Source: Permianibacter sp046297695
GTDB lineage: Bacteria; Pseudomonadota; Gammaproteobacteria; Enterobacterales; Permianibacteraceae
Length of the DNA: 64,000 nucleotides
NCBI GenBank assembly: GCA_046297695.1
Contig: JBKBHF010000022.1
Location: 1 to 64,000, forward strand
Reading direction: 5' to 3'
Every line of letters starts with the position of its first letter. Positions within the stretch are counted from its first letter, which is position 1. Positions 14,046-23,015 of this stretch are shown piece after piece. The translations under genes were made by a program, and so were the position numbers. Under the pieces are notes generated by a model. It worked only from the letters and a program-made list of their open reading frames with translations. It searched no databases and was not told the DNA's origin.

Positions 14046-16331
14046 GTGAGCGCCCTTTTGTTCCGATACGCAACTGTTGTGGCTCGTCGTCCCCGTTCCG
14101 CTCCTGCCAAGACACCAACCTCAAGTGGCAAACGTGCCGGCAAGCGCTGGTGGCCGTTGCTGCTGAAGCTGGCGCTGATTGCCGTGCTGCTGTTGGCGGC
14201 GTTGCTGCTTTATCTGCATGCCGATGTCACCCGCCGTTTCGAAGGCCAGCGCTGGACCGAGCCGGCCAGCGTCTATGCCCGGGTGCTGACCCTGAAAGAG
14301 GGCGACGTACTCAGTGAGGCCGATCTGCAACTGGAACTGAAGTTGCTCGGCTACCGCGAGGTCAATGCGCCACGCAAGGCCGGGGAGTACGCCCATCGGC
14401 CCGGCGCGTTCCTGATTCAGGCGCGCGCATTCCGCTTTGCCGACGGTGCGCTGCCGGAGCGGCGGCTGGAACTGGGCCTGCGTGGCGAGCGCATTGCTTC
14501 GCTGCGGGATGGCAACGGTGAGGCGCTCAGTTCAGCGCGGCTGGATCCGGTGTTGCTCGGGCGTTTTTCTGCTCGCGCCGACGAAGATCGCGAATTGCTG
14601 CCGCTGGCGGCGGTGCCGGATACCTTGATTGACACCTTGCTGGTGACCGAGGACCAGCACTTCTATGAGCACATCGGCATCAGCTTTACCGCCATTGCCC
14701 GCGCGGCCTGGGCCAATTTGCGCGCCGGCGAAACCGAGCAGGGCGCCTCCACCATCACCCAGCAGCTGGTGAAGAATTATTTTCTGAACAGCGAACGGAC
14801 CTGGTGGCGGAAAATCCGCGAAGCGCTGATGGCGATCGTGCTGGAGTGGAATTACAGCAAGGACGAGATTCTCGAGGCCTACCTGAACGAAATCTATTTT
14901 GGTCAGGATGGCCAACGGGCCATTCACGGCATCTCGCTCGCCAGCCGTTACTACTTTGGCAAACCCGTCAGTGAACTGGACGATGCGGAAACGGCGCTGC
15001 TGATTGGCATGATCCGCGGGCCGTCATTCTACTCGCCGTGGAAGCAGGCCGAACGCGCGCGTGAGCGCCGCAATTACGTGCTCGCGCGCCGGCAGCAGCA
15101 GGGCCAGCTCAGTGCCGATGAGCTGGCGCATTGGCAGCGCGCGCCGCTCGGTGTGCTGCATACGCCCCGCGCGCTGTCCGGTAAAATGCCGGCGGTGTTG
15201 GATCTGGTCAAACGGGAATTGCGGGCGGATGTCGGCCAATACGATACCAGCGAATCCGGACTGCAGATCTTCACCAGCATCGATCCGGTTTTGCAGCGCA
15301 AGACCGAACTGGTGATCGAGAAAAGCCTGCAGCGACTGGACAGCGCCGGCAGCCTGCAAGCCGCTGCCGTGGTGACCGATCGCCAGCAAGGCCGTTTGCG
15401 CGCGATTGTCGCCGGCCGCGACAGCAGTTATGCCGGTTTCAATCGGGCACTGGATGCGCGACGGCCGGTTGGCTCGACGCTGAAGCCGATGATCTACTAT
15501 GCCGCGCTCAACCAGCCGGAGCGCTTCGATCTCGCGACCACCTTGCAGGATTCGGCCTTTGTCATGCGTGCCGATGACGGCCAGACCTGGCAGCCGAAAA
15601 ACTACGATGGCGTGGCCCGCGGCATCGTACCGCTGCAAAAAGCCCTGGCGGAGTCGCTGAATCTGGCGACGGCGCGCTTGGCCATGGAAGTGGGCCTGCC
15701 ATTGGTGGAGACGGCGTTGCAGCAGATGGGCTTGCGGCGCGATATCCGGTTGTGGCCCTCGTTGGCGCTCGGCGCGCTCGAACTCAGTCCGTTCGATGTC
15801 GCGACCCTGTATTCCGGCTTGGCCCACGGCAGCGCGGTGCGGGTACCGAAAGCGATCCGCGCGGTGCGCCGCGACGATGGCAAGAGCTGGGTGCGTACCG
15901 ACGAAATCTATCAGCGCCTGAAACCCGCCACCGTGTTCCTGATCGATTACGCGTTGCAAACCGCCGTACGCGATGGCACGGGCCGCTCACTGGGCGCGCG
16001 CTATCCGACCGCCAATCTGGCTGGCAAAACCGGCACCACCAACGATCAGCGCGATTCCTGGTTTGCCGGCTTTGATGGCGAGCACCTGGCAGTGTTCTGG
16101 CTCGGTCGCGATGACAACCAGAGCACCGGTCTGTCGGGTGCCAGCGGCGCCATGCAGGTGTTTGCCGACTGGCTCAACGTCAAGGGCGTGACCCCGCTCA
16201 GCCTGCAATTGCCCGAGGGGGTGCGGTTTGTGTTTGCCGATGGCAACGGCGGACGCTATGTGCAGGAGTGTGCCGGTAGCAAGTGGTTGCCGGTGGTGCT
16301 CAGCGAGCCACCGCAGACCGAATGTCCTTGA
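14046..16331 (+). CDS. mrcB: Bifunctional penicillin-binding protein 1b
   Basis: About 761 aa, a class A PBP that polymerises glycan strands and cross-links peptides at the inner-membrane periplasmic face. Order: a basic cytoplasmic tail, a TM helix (WWPLLLKLALIAVLLLAALLLY), a UB2H-like region (VLTLKEGDVLSEADLQLELK), the GT51 domain (VTEDQHFYEHIG, GASTITQQLVKN) and the transpeptidase with Ser477-x-x-Lys480 (GSTLKP), SLN and Lys661-Thr-Gly. The frame is open back to 13863, inside the SET gene. I placed the start at GTG 14046; GTG 14079 is also possible. Neither has a clear ribosome binding site. Confidence 0.93.
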   Translation: MSALLFRYATVVARRPRSAPAKTPTSSGKRAGKRWWPLLLKLALIAVLLLAALLLYLHADVTRRFEGQRWTEPASVYARVLTLKEGDVLSEADLQLELKLLGYREVNAPRKAGEYAHRPGAFLIQARAFRFADGALPERRLELGLRGERIASLRDGNGEALSSARLDPVLLGRFSARADEDRELLPLAAVPDTLIDTLLVTEDQHFYEHIGISFTAIARAAWANLRAGETEQGASTITQQLVKNYFLNSERTWWRKIREALMAIVLEWNYSKDEILEAYLNEIYFGQDGQRAIHGISLASRYYFGKPVSELDDAETALLIGMIRGPSFYSPWKQAERARERRNYVLARRQQQGQLSADELAHWQRAPLGVLHTPRALSGKMPAVLDLVKRELRADVGQYDTSESGLQIFTSIDPVLQRKTELVIEKSLQRLDSAGSLQAAAVVTDRQQGRLRAIVAGRDSSYAGFNRALDARRPVGSTLKPMIYYAALNQPERFDLATTLQDSAFVMRADDGQTWQPKNYDGVARGIVPLQKALAESLNLATARLAMEVGLPLVETALQQMGLRRDIRLWPSLALGALELSPFDVATLYSGLAHGSAVRVPKAIRAVRRDDGKSWVRTDEIYQRLKPATVFLIDYALQTAVRDGTGRSLGARYPTANLAGKTGTTNDQRDSWFAGFDGEHLAVFWLGRDDNQSTGLSGASGAMQVFADWLNVKGVTPLSLQLPEGVRFVFADGNGGRYVQECAGSKWLPVVLSEPPQTECP

Positions 16332-16333
16332 TG

Positions 16334-16363
16334 AAAAAAGAGCGGAATCAACCCGCTCTTTTT
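16334..16363. terminator. Bidirectional intrinsic terminator
   Basis: A 9-bp stem, AAAGAGCGG (16337-16345) with CCGCTCTTT (16353-16361), is flanked by A on the left and T on the right. It can end transcription of mrcB (plus) and of the convergent lipoprotein gene (minus). Confidence 0.9.
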
Positions 16364-16371
16364 CGCTTGCT

Positions 16372-16779
16372 TCAGCGTTTGCGCGCGGCGAACTGTTCGA
16401 TGCAGATGTCGGTGTCGCCGTTCCAGCGGATGACAGCCACCCGGCCATCGCTATCATGCTCGGCCTGTACTGAACAGAAATGGTGTTTGTCGCCGCCGCC
16501 GAAACCGGTGCTGACGCCGCCGCCGACCCGGTTGCCAAAACCGCCGATGCCGATCGAAAACGACGGCGAGCTCGAGACGTCCTGCTTGGTCCATTCCGCG
16601 TAGTGTTTGCCGGCCACTTCCCGGCTTTGCTGCGGCACGCCCCAGGCCTGGACCAGCTCATCAACCTGGGCACTTTGCCAGGCGGCAAAATGGGCATCGA
16701 CTTCCGCTGGCGGCGCGCTGGCACAGCCGGCAAGCACGGTAGACAGCAACGAACAGGAAATGACAGTCAGTTGGCGCAT
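16372..16779 (-). CDS. Predicted outer-membrane or periplasmic lipoprotein
   Basis: A 135-aa lipoprotein of unknown function. The signal peptide MRQLTVISCSLLSTVLAGC ends in a lipobox LAGC, so the mature protein would start at Cys19. After it come about 50 polar residues, a Gly-rich stretch (SIGIGGFGNRVGGGVSTGFGGGD), then HHFCSVQAEHDSDGRVAVIRWNGD. The last part resembles small lipoproteins that contain a repeated WG/RWNGD element, but I do not recognise a named family. The frame extends to 16833; the ATG at 16779 is chosen because it begins the signal peptide. It is convergent with mrcB. Confidence 0.75.
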   Translation of the reverse strand: MRQLTVISCSLLSTVLAGCASAPPAEVDAHFAAWQSAQVDELVQAWGVPQQSREVAGKHYAEWTKQDVSSSPSFSIGIGGFGNRVGGGVSTGFGGGDKHHFCSVQAEHDSDGRVAVIRWNGDTDICIEQFAARKR

Positions 16780-16851
16780 ACGCGTTCTCCCGAAACGATA
16801 CTGGCTTGTAGCGCGCTTTTTTGCTGGCGGCAAGCGGCGGCTGCCCGCCGG

Positions 16852-17697
16852 TCATCCGATTGTGATGAATTGCAGCGATGCAAAACCCTGTGCCGCCAAT
16901 GCCGGCCACAGGGCATGGGCGTCGGCGGTATCGGCGGTCATGTAAACCGGGCCGCGCGGTGCGCGGGTGCCGGTCAGCGTCTTGGCGGCCCCGGCCAGCA
17001 ATTCGGCAACGCGGCGGGCGATAGCCGTGCCGGAATCGACCCACTGCACGGCCACCGGGCTGGCGGCGGCCAGTTCGTCACGCAGCAACGGAAAATGGGT
17101 GCAGCCGAGCACGATGGTGTCCGGGCTTTGTGCCGGGGCGGCAAAGAATGGCGCCAGAATCGGCGCCAGCTGCTCGGCATCGATTGCCTTGCCGCGCAGT
17201 TTGTCTTCTGCCCGTTGCACCAGCTCGCGGCTGCCGACTTTTATCACCGTGCAATCGGCAGCGAACTCCTGGATCAGGCGATCGGTGTAGGGCCGCTGCA
17301 CTGTCGCTGGCGTTGCCAGCAAACCGATGACCTTGTTGCGGCTACGCTGCGCGGCCGGTTTGATGGCCGGCACCACGCCGACGATCGGCAACGCGAAGCG
17401 GCTGCGCAATCGCGGCAGCGCGACCGTGCTGGCGGTATTGCAGGCAATGACCAGCAGCCGCGGTCGGATGACCGCAATCAAGTGGTGCAAGACCGCATCG
17501 ACCCGCTCAACCAGTTCGGTTTCGGTTTTGGTGCCGTAAGGGAAAAAACCGTTGTCGCAGGCAAACACCAATGGCAAGCCCGGCAATGCATCGGCAATGG
17601 CGTTCAGAACGCTGAGGCCGCCGACGCCGGAATCAAACACCAATACGGGGGCGTCAGTGCTCGACTGCATGGGGGGGGTTTGATTTGCTGCCGTCAT
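16852..17697 (-). CDS. murI: Glutamate racemase
   Basis: A 281-aa cofactor-independent racemase that makes D-glutamate for peptidoglycan. The N-terminal VLVFDSGVGGLSVL and the two catalytic cysteine motifs, ACNTAST and GCTHFPLL, are intact. GVVPAIKPA is also typical of the family. It is transcribed toward the lipoprotein gene, 72 bp away. The product feeds MurD, encoded in the dcw cluster at 55709, although the genes are far apart. An alternative start at Met10 (17670) would drop a short non-conserved tail. Confidence 0.95.
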   Translation of the reverse strand: MTAANQTPPMQSSTDAPVLVFDSGVGGLSVLNAIADALPGLPLVFACDNGFFPYGTKTETELVERVDAVLHHLIAVIRPRLLVIACNTASTVALPRLRSRFALPIVGVVPAIKPAAQRSRNKVIGLLATPATVQRPYTDRLIQEFAADCTVIKVGSRELVQRAEDKLRGKAIDAEQLAPILAPFFAAPAQSPDTIVLGCTHFPLLRDELAAASPVAVQWVDSGTAIARRVAELLAGAAKTLTGTRAPRGPVYMTADTADAHALWPALAAQGFASLQFITIG

Positions 17698-17780
17698 GAT
17701 GGCTTACACAACAAAACCGGCGCGCAGTGTAACAGCGTGCCGGTCTTTCACCCAATTGCCCGTGTTCCGGAGGGCCGGCG

Positions 17781-19907
17781 TCAACGCCGGCGACGCCAGC
17801 CGAGCGCGGCGATCACGGCCGACAACAGCAGACCGGTGCTGCCACCGCCACTGCCGCCGCTGTCATCACCGCCACCGTCATTGTCTGCAACCGTGACGGT
17901 GACCCGGGTTGGTGTGCCAAGGGTGGCGCCGCCGCCGGCATCACGCAGTTCAACGGTAAACGTTTCGCTGCTTTCGGCCGTGCTGTCGTCGGTGATGCTG
18001 ACGCTGATGGTCTGCTCATTGTTGTTGCCGTTGGCCCAGGTCAGCGTGCCACTGGTTTCGGCGTAGTCGGCATTGCCGGCGCTGCCAGTGCGGGTCAGGT
18101 AATCGACGCTGACATCACCGCTGCTGCCGCCGACACGGCGTACGGTAAGGGTCACCGTGCCAGCGCCTTCGTTGACACTGGCCGAGGTGCCGCTGAAGGC
18201 GAGCGCGCCGGCACTGCTGCTGACCGAACCGGTATTGTCCTTGAGCAAAAACAAGCCGTACTCAATGTCGCTGACGGCTATGGTGCCGCTCGGCAGGAAG
18301 GGATAGGTGCCCCAGGCGCCGTTGAACTGCGCGCTGTTGTCAGTTGGTGAAGCAAACGTGTCGAAGAAACCGACTTCGCCGGGTTGCGCCGGGTTGCTGG
18401 TATCGAGAATGACCAAGCCGCGCCGGTAGTTGGATATGTAGTGGCGGTTTCCGCGGGTGAACCCGTTGTGATCGATGGCGCGGGTCGGGCCGGTGTACTG
18501 GCCGACCAGAACCGGATTGCGCAAGCTGTCGATGTTCATGGAGCGCACGGTGGTATTCAGACCGGCTTGCTGTTCATCCAGCTCATCGTGGATCAGCACA
18601 TGGCGCTTGTCCGGTGTCCACCAGCCGGAGTGGGTGTAGCGCGCGCTCGGATACGGCGTGCTGGACAGTTTGAACGGCGCGGCCTTGTCGGTGACATCCC
18701 AGAGATCAACGGTGTTTTCGTTGAAGTCGATCAGCACTTCGCAGGGGTTGTGATGGTTGGCGCATTCGGCGGTGCGCTCGTCTTCAATGACCACGCTGCT
18801 GGCATCGTGGATATAACCGGTGCCGGCCGGTGCCGCCAGCAACAGATTCGGCGTGGTCGGATTGGCCAAGTCGAGCAGTCGCCAGGCACCGCCATTTTTG
18901 TTGGCGCCGGACACGATCAGGTACGGCGACACTGCAGGCAGCGCCACGCCGGTGCTGTAATCGGTGTTGGCGAGATAGACGTTATGCGCCGTGCTGAAGT
19001 CGTTGATGGTGTTGGCGAGCGTGACCCGGGTGGGCAACTCGGTCAGATCCAGTACCTGCAAACCCTGATTGGCTTCAGTGGTGACGTAACCATAGGCGCG
19101 GTAACGATTGGCATCGGCATCGAAAAACTGATAGACCTTGATGTCGCGCCAGGTCGAGCTGTTGCCAGGAATGGTGCCCACTTCCACTGCCTGGGTCGGA
19201 TCGGTTACGTCCACCACGGCGGTGCCATTCTGCAGGCCAATCAGCACGTACTCGCGCTGGTTGTTCAGATCCTGGAAGCCCCAGATATCGTTGGCTGAAC
19301 CCGGGCGACTGGAGAATTCATCCAGCGGAATGTGAAACAGCAAATCGACATTCTGGCATTCGTAATTGGCGGCCATGCCGTTGACACAGGTTGCCGGGCC
19401 TTCGGTTTTCTGGGTATTGCTCTGATACAGCGCAAGCTGCTTCTGGGTGTGTTTCGACAGCTCGACGGCCTGGCCCTTGCTGTCCTGCAACAGCCGGAAA
19501 CCGTGTTCGGCCAGACGCGCGCGGTACTGCGCCGGCAGCCCAATCACGGTGGTCAGGTTCTGCTCGGCATTCTGGTTTTTGAAACCGTCCTTGCGCAGAT
19601 AACCACCACGCACCGGCACCATGTCGCTGAGCAGGAAAAACACGTCGTTGTCGCCGACCAGGTAGTCACCGGCGGCGACCCGAATCGAATCACCCTTGCC
19701 CGATTGTTGCGCCGCGAACGCAATGGTTTTGCACGGTTGCTTCGGACTGGCGCAATCTCCTTGGTCGACGCCATCACTGGCGACAAAACGGACCGGATGG
19801 CCGCCGCTGTGGCCGGCGGCCGGCAGCGAAACGGTGAGGCCGGCGGCGGCCAGTGCCAACAGCAAGGCAGCGGGCGAGCGTGCAACAGCGGAAAAGCGTT
19901 TGATCAT
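17781..19907 (-). CDS. Choice-of-anchor B surface protein with Calx-beta domain and GlyGly-CTERM tail
   Basis: A 708-aa exported protein. It has a signal peptide (MIKRFSAVARSPAALLLALAA...), then a choice-of-anchor B/LVIVD-type repeat region with NDIWGFQDLNNQREYVLIGL, GTAVVDVTDPTQAVEVG and later LVILDTSNPAQPGEVG. A Calx-beta domain follows (from about ASVNEGAGTVTLTV to VTVADND). The C-terminus is a Gly-rich linker, a short hydrophobic helix and RRRR, the GlyGly-CTERM signal processed by rhombosortase and linked to type II secretion. The family is named for its interchangeable C-terminal anchors. The frame extends upstream to 20261 without similarity. Substrate or ligand is unknown. Confidence 0.88.
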   Translation of the reverse strand: MIKRFSAVARSPAALLLALAAAGLTVSLPAAGHSGGHPVRFVASDGVDQGDCASPKQPCKTIAFAAQQSGKGDSIRVAAGDYLVGDNDVFFLLSDMVPVRGGYLRKDGFKNQNAEQNLTTVIGLPAQYRARLAEHGFRLLQDSKGQAVELSKHTQKQLALYQSNTQKTEGPATCVNGMAANYECQNVDLLFHIPLDEFSSRPGSANDIWGFQDLNNQREYVLIGLQNGTAVVDVTDPTQAVEVGTIPGNSSTWRDIKVYQFFDADANRYRAYGYVTTEANQGLQVLDLTELPTRVTLANTINDFSTAHNVYLANTDYSTGVALPAVSPYLIVSGANKNGGAWRLLDLANPTTPNLLLAAPAGTGYIHDASSVVIEDERTAECANHHNPCEVLIDFNENTVDLWDVTDKAAPFKLSSTPYPSARYTHSGWWTPDKRHVLIHDELDEQQAGLNTTVRSMNIDSLRNPVLVGQYTGPTRAIDHNGFTRGNRHYISNYRRGLVILDTSNPAQPGEVGFFDTFASPTDNSAQFNGAWGTYPFLPSGTIAVSDIEYGLFLLKDNTGSVSSSAGALAFSGTSASVNEGAGTVTLTVRRVGGSSGDVSVDYLTRTGSAGNADYAETSGTLTWANGNNNEQTISVSITDDSTAESSETFTVELRDAGGGATLGTPTRVTVTVADNDGGGDDSGGSGGGSTGLLLSAVIAALGWRRRR

Positions 19908-19981
19908 GGCAAGACACTCTGGGGGACATTCGTCCGGTTGTAGCAAGTTCGGCCGGTTCGCGGCAATGTCATTTTGTACCG

Positions 19982-21163
19982 TCAACGCGATGGCTGCTGC
20001 CATTGCCGCCACAAACTGAACAGCAGGCAAAGACCGGCCAGCGCACTGGTGCAAGCAAATGCCGTCGCCGGTGAAAACCGCTGCCACAGGGCGCCAAACA
20101 CGCTGCCGTTCGCCAGCAGTGCCAGTCCCACTGCCAGCGCATACCAGCCGAAGGCGGCACCGCGTCGCGTCGCAGGCGCATGCTGCGCAATCAGTGCGGC
20201 CAATACGCCTTGGGAAAAGCCGAGGTGCAGGCCCCACAGCAGTGCCGCCAGAAAGGCCCACATGCCATTGGTGCTGAGCGCCAAACTGAGCTGCGAAGCC
20301 AGCAGCCAGAACAGGCTCATTCCCAGCAGTCGTGGCGCGCCAATCTGATCAAACCGGCGACCGACCGGCCATGCCGACAGCGCATAGCTGAGGTTCATCG
20401 CGGCGAGCAGCAACGCGCTCTGGTATTCGTTCAAGCCCAGTGATTGACCGCGCAGAATCAGAAACGCTTCGCCGGGGCGCGCCAGCGTCAGCAACACGGC
20501 AAGGCCGATCACCAGCCAGAAAGCGCGTGGCAAGGCATTACCCGACGTGGGCGCCTTGGCGGCTTGTTTGTGCGCGTGTTCGCGCGGTTCCTGCACGGCA
20601 AACCAGAGCAACAGCACCGCGGCAAAGGCCGGCAGCGAGGCCAACCAAAACACCGCCCGGTAATCGCCCGCCAGCCACCACAGCAAACCGGCGGCGAGCA
20701 GCGGCGCCAGCAGCGCGCCGACGGTATCGAGCGCCTGGCGCAAACCATAGGCGGCGCCGCGCTGGTCGGGCGGTGTGACATCGGCAATCAGGGCATCGCG
20801 CGGGGCGCCGCGGATGCCTTTGCCGAGCCGATCCAGAAATCGGGCACTGGCGATCAGCGTGATGCCACCGGCCAACGCAAACAGCGGTTTCGCCACCGCC
20901 GACAGGCCATAGCCGGCCAATGCGAGCGGTTTGCGTCGCTGCCGGCGATCGGACAGCTTGCCGGCCCACGGCTTGATGGCCAGCGTCAGTGCCTCGGCGG
21001 CGCCATCGAGCAGGCCGACCGCAATCATCGACAGGCCGAGTGCATTGACCATGAACAGCGGCAACAGCGCATGGATGGTTTCACTGGACAGGTCCATCAG
21101 CAGGCTGACCAGACCAAGCGCGAGCACGGTGCGCGGTAATGCCGGGGAAGAAGAGGGCGTCAT
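19982..21163 (-). CDS. MFS transporter
   Basis: A 393-aa major facilitator protein with about 12 hydrophobic segments. The loop 2-3 motif GKLSDRRQRRKP matches the MFS signature between TM2 and TM3. RFLDRLGKGIRGAPRDALIADV is typical of a subgroup of drug-resistance-like MFS proteins with a conserved GKGIRG..RD segment. Substrate unknown. The ATG at 21163 is chosen; the open frame to 21259 adds residues without membrane-protein character. It is divergent from the small gene at 21258. Confidence 0.85.
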   Translation of the reverse strand: MTPSSSPALPRTVLALGLVSLLMDLSSETIHALLPLFMVNALGLSMIAVGLLDGAAEALTLAIKPWAGKLSDRRQRRKPLALAGYGLSAVAKPLFALAGGITLIASARFLDRLGKGIRGAPRDALIADVTPPDQRGAAYGLRQALDTVGALLAPLLAAGLLWWLAGDYRAVFWLASLPAFAAVLLLWFAVQEPREHAHKQAAKAPTSGNALPRAFWLVIGLAVLLTLARPGEAFLILRGQSLGLNEYQSALLLAAMNLSYALSAWPVGRRFDQIGAPRLLGMSLFWLLASQLSLALSTNGMWAFLAALLWGLHLGFSQGVLAALIAQHAPATRRGAAFGWYALAVGLALLANGSVFGALWQRFSPATAFACTSALAGLCLLFSLWRQWQQPSR

Positions 21164-21257
21164 GCCGTGAACAATCCGATTGCAGGGGCCGTAGAAGCAG
21201 GCAGAAGATGGTGCCACAGCGGCAATCACAACCACAGCGGTCGACAAGGAGGCCGTC

Positions 21258-21602
21258 ATGCCAGACGCGACCGACCACTACCGACGGCAGCACGAGGCCC
21301 AGCGCAAGGCGGCGATGGCGGCGCTGGTTGCCAGCCGCAAGCAAGACTGGAAAGACGCCGGCCTGCTCGACGACATCGCCCGGCAGCGGGTGGTCGAAAC
21401 CGACCCGAGCATCTGGAAAGGCAAGCCATGGTGGGTGGAGCGGCGTTGGGTACGCTGGCTGGTCAACGCCCTGTGCGCGTTTGCGCTGTTCGGCGCGTTT
21501 CGCGCCGCCATGCACGGTGCGGCCTTTGAGCTGGCGTTCTGGATACCGTTGGCGGTAGTTGCGTTCAAATTGCGCCTGCATCTCACGCTGTATGGCGGCT
21601 GA
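21258..21602 (+). CDS. Small membrane protein of unknown function
   Basis: A 114-aa protein not recognised as a named family. The first 70 residues are charged and probably helical (HYRRQHEAQRKAAMAALVASRKQ). Two hydrophobic stretches follow: RWLVNALCAFALFGAFRAAMH and AAFELAFWIPLAVVAFKLRL, possible TM helices. A strong AAGGAGG lies 6 nt before the ATG, supporting expression. It is divergent from the MFS gene, with 94 bp between the two starts. Confidence 0.65.
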   Translation: MPDATDHYRRQHEAQRKAAMAALVASRKQDWKDAGLLDDIARQRVVETDPSIWKGKPWWVERRWVRWLVNALCAFALFGAFRAAMHGAAFELAFWIPLAVVAFKLRLHLTLYGG

Positions 21603-21743
21603 TCTGGCCGGCTGGACGGCAGCCCATTTGTCGGCCTGACGCTGCCGGTCACTCCGACTGGCTTGCCAAGGGCAGAAAATGACGCATAATGTCACCGTTC
21701 ATGATTTTGTGAACCGCTTCGCATTTGCCCAAGGTGGCCAGAC

Positions 21744-21968
21744 ATGACCAGCAGCTATATCCGGGTAGTGCAGCAAGGCCAGAACGACGCCGTCTATGTC
21801 GGTCCGGAACGGCGCGAAGAGCGCCGCCGTAGCGTCCGTAACGATGAGTTTGAGAAGCTGCTCGGCCATTTCGGCCTCGACCGTCGGGTCGTGCCGGACC
21901 GGCGCCGGGCCGACACCTCGTGGTTGCTGTTGTCCGAAACCGCCATCGACCGGGCTGCCAATCTCTGA
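21744..21968 (+). CDS. Small Arg/Glu-rich protein of unknown function
   Basis: A 74-aa hydrophilic protein. The middle is dense in charged residues (GPERREERRRSVRNDEFEKLLGHFG and RRVVPDRRRADTSW). No family was recognised. AGGTGG 8 nt upstream of the ATG is a plausible ribosome binding site. The stop TGA overlaps a CTG that could start the next gene, so the two are probably translationally coupled. Confidence 0.55.
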   Translation: MTSSYIRVVQQGQNDAVYVGPERREERRRSVRNDEFEKLLGHFGLDRRVVPDRRRADTSWLLLSETAIDRAANL

Positions 21969-22894
21969 ACCCAGCTGACTTCTTCGCGGCGCTGACTCCG
22001 GCGCCGCTGCAATCCCTTTCCCTTCCTGTTTTTGATCGCGCCGGGCTCGACGTGCGGGTGCTCCGCGACGACTTGCGAGCGCCCCTGCTGGTCGGCAACA
22101 AGGCGCGCAAACTCGAACACAACCTGATTGCCGCCTGCGCCCAAGGCGCCAAGACCTTGGTCAGCATGGGCGGGCCGCATTCCAATCATTTGCATGCGCT
22201 GGCTGCCGCCGGTCACCAGTTCGGCTTTGCCACGGCGGCCTTTGTGCGTGCCGAGCCCGAGCAGGCGCTAACACCGACGTTGGCCGACTGTCGCGCCGCC
22301 GGCATGACGCTGCATTTCCTGTCCCGGCCGGCGTTTCGCGAACTGCGGGTGACGGCAACGCCCGATCTGAGCCCTTTCGTCGACCCCTACTGGCTGCCGG
22401 AAGGCGGCAGCAATGCGCTCGCCATTCCGGGGGTTGCGGCGACCCTGCAGACGCCGGCCGTGTCGGCGTTCGCTCCGGATGTCGTGCTTTGTGCCGCCGG
22501 CACCGGCGCCACCGCGGCCGGCTTGGCCGCCGGCCTGGCGGCGGTGCAGGCGCACGGGGAGATCTGGGCCATCGCCGTGCTCAAGGGCGGCGGCTTTCTG
22601 CTGCGTGATGGCAAGCGCCTGCTGGCCGCAGCGGGCGTCAAGGCGCGTCGGCCGCTGCGGCTGTTGACCGGCTATCACTTCGGCGGCTACGGCCGCTGTC
22701 CGCCGGCGTTGCAACAGTTCTGCCGGCGCTTCACCGCCGACACCGGGTTGCCGGTGGAACCGATCTACACCGGCCGGGTCTGTTACGCCCTGATCGCGCT
22801 GGCCGAGCGCGGCATGTTCCGTCACGGCAGCCGAATCGTGCTGGTCCACACCGGCGGCATGCAGGGCGCTCGCGCCTCGTTGCCACCGGCGTGA
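21920..22894 (+). CDS. PLP-dependent deaminase, ACC deaminase/D-cysteine desulfhydrase family
   Basis: Up to 324 aa. A fold-type II PLP enzyme: the PLP lysine is in LVGNKARKLEHNL, the substrate loop in SMGGPHSNHLHALAAA, and the phosphate-binding region in CAAGTGATAAGLAAGL. Members act on 1-aminocyclopropane-1-carboxylate or D-cysteine; substrate cannot be assigned. The start is odd. The only standard start in frame is GTG 21920, which overlaps the preceding gene by 49 nt. Homologous sequence begins near PADFFAALTPAPLQ, just after a CTG at 21965 that overlaps the upstream stop (CTGA). Confidence 0.8.
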   Translation: MVAVVRNRHRPGCQSLNPADFFAALTPAPLQSLSLPVFDRAGLDVRVLRDDLRAPLLVGNKARKLEHNLIAACAQGAKTLVSMGGPHSNHLHALAAAGHQFGFATAAFVRAEPEQALTPTLADCRAAGMTLHFLSRPAFRELRVTATPDLSPFVDPYWLPEGGSNALAIPGVAATLQTPAVSAFAPDVVLCAAGTGATAAGLAAGLAAVQAHGEIWAIAVLKGGGFLLRDGKRLLAAAGVKARRPLRLLTGYHFGGYGRCPPALQQFCRRFTADTGLPVEPIYTGRVCYALIALAERGMFRHGSRIVLVHTGGMQGARASLPPA

Positions 22895-23015
22895 TCGCTG
22901 ACCTTGAAAATTTATCAACCGTCCCTAAGATGCCCGGCGCCGCTCGTCGGCTGCGCCAGTGGCCGGCGATTCAAGAGCCTGTTGATGGTTCGTATAAAAA
23001 GGAGCTCCTCGCGAC

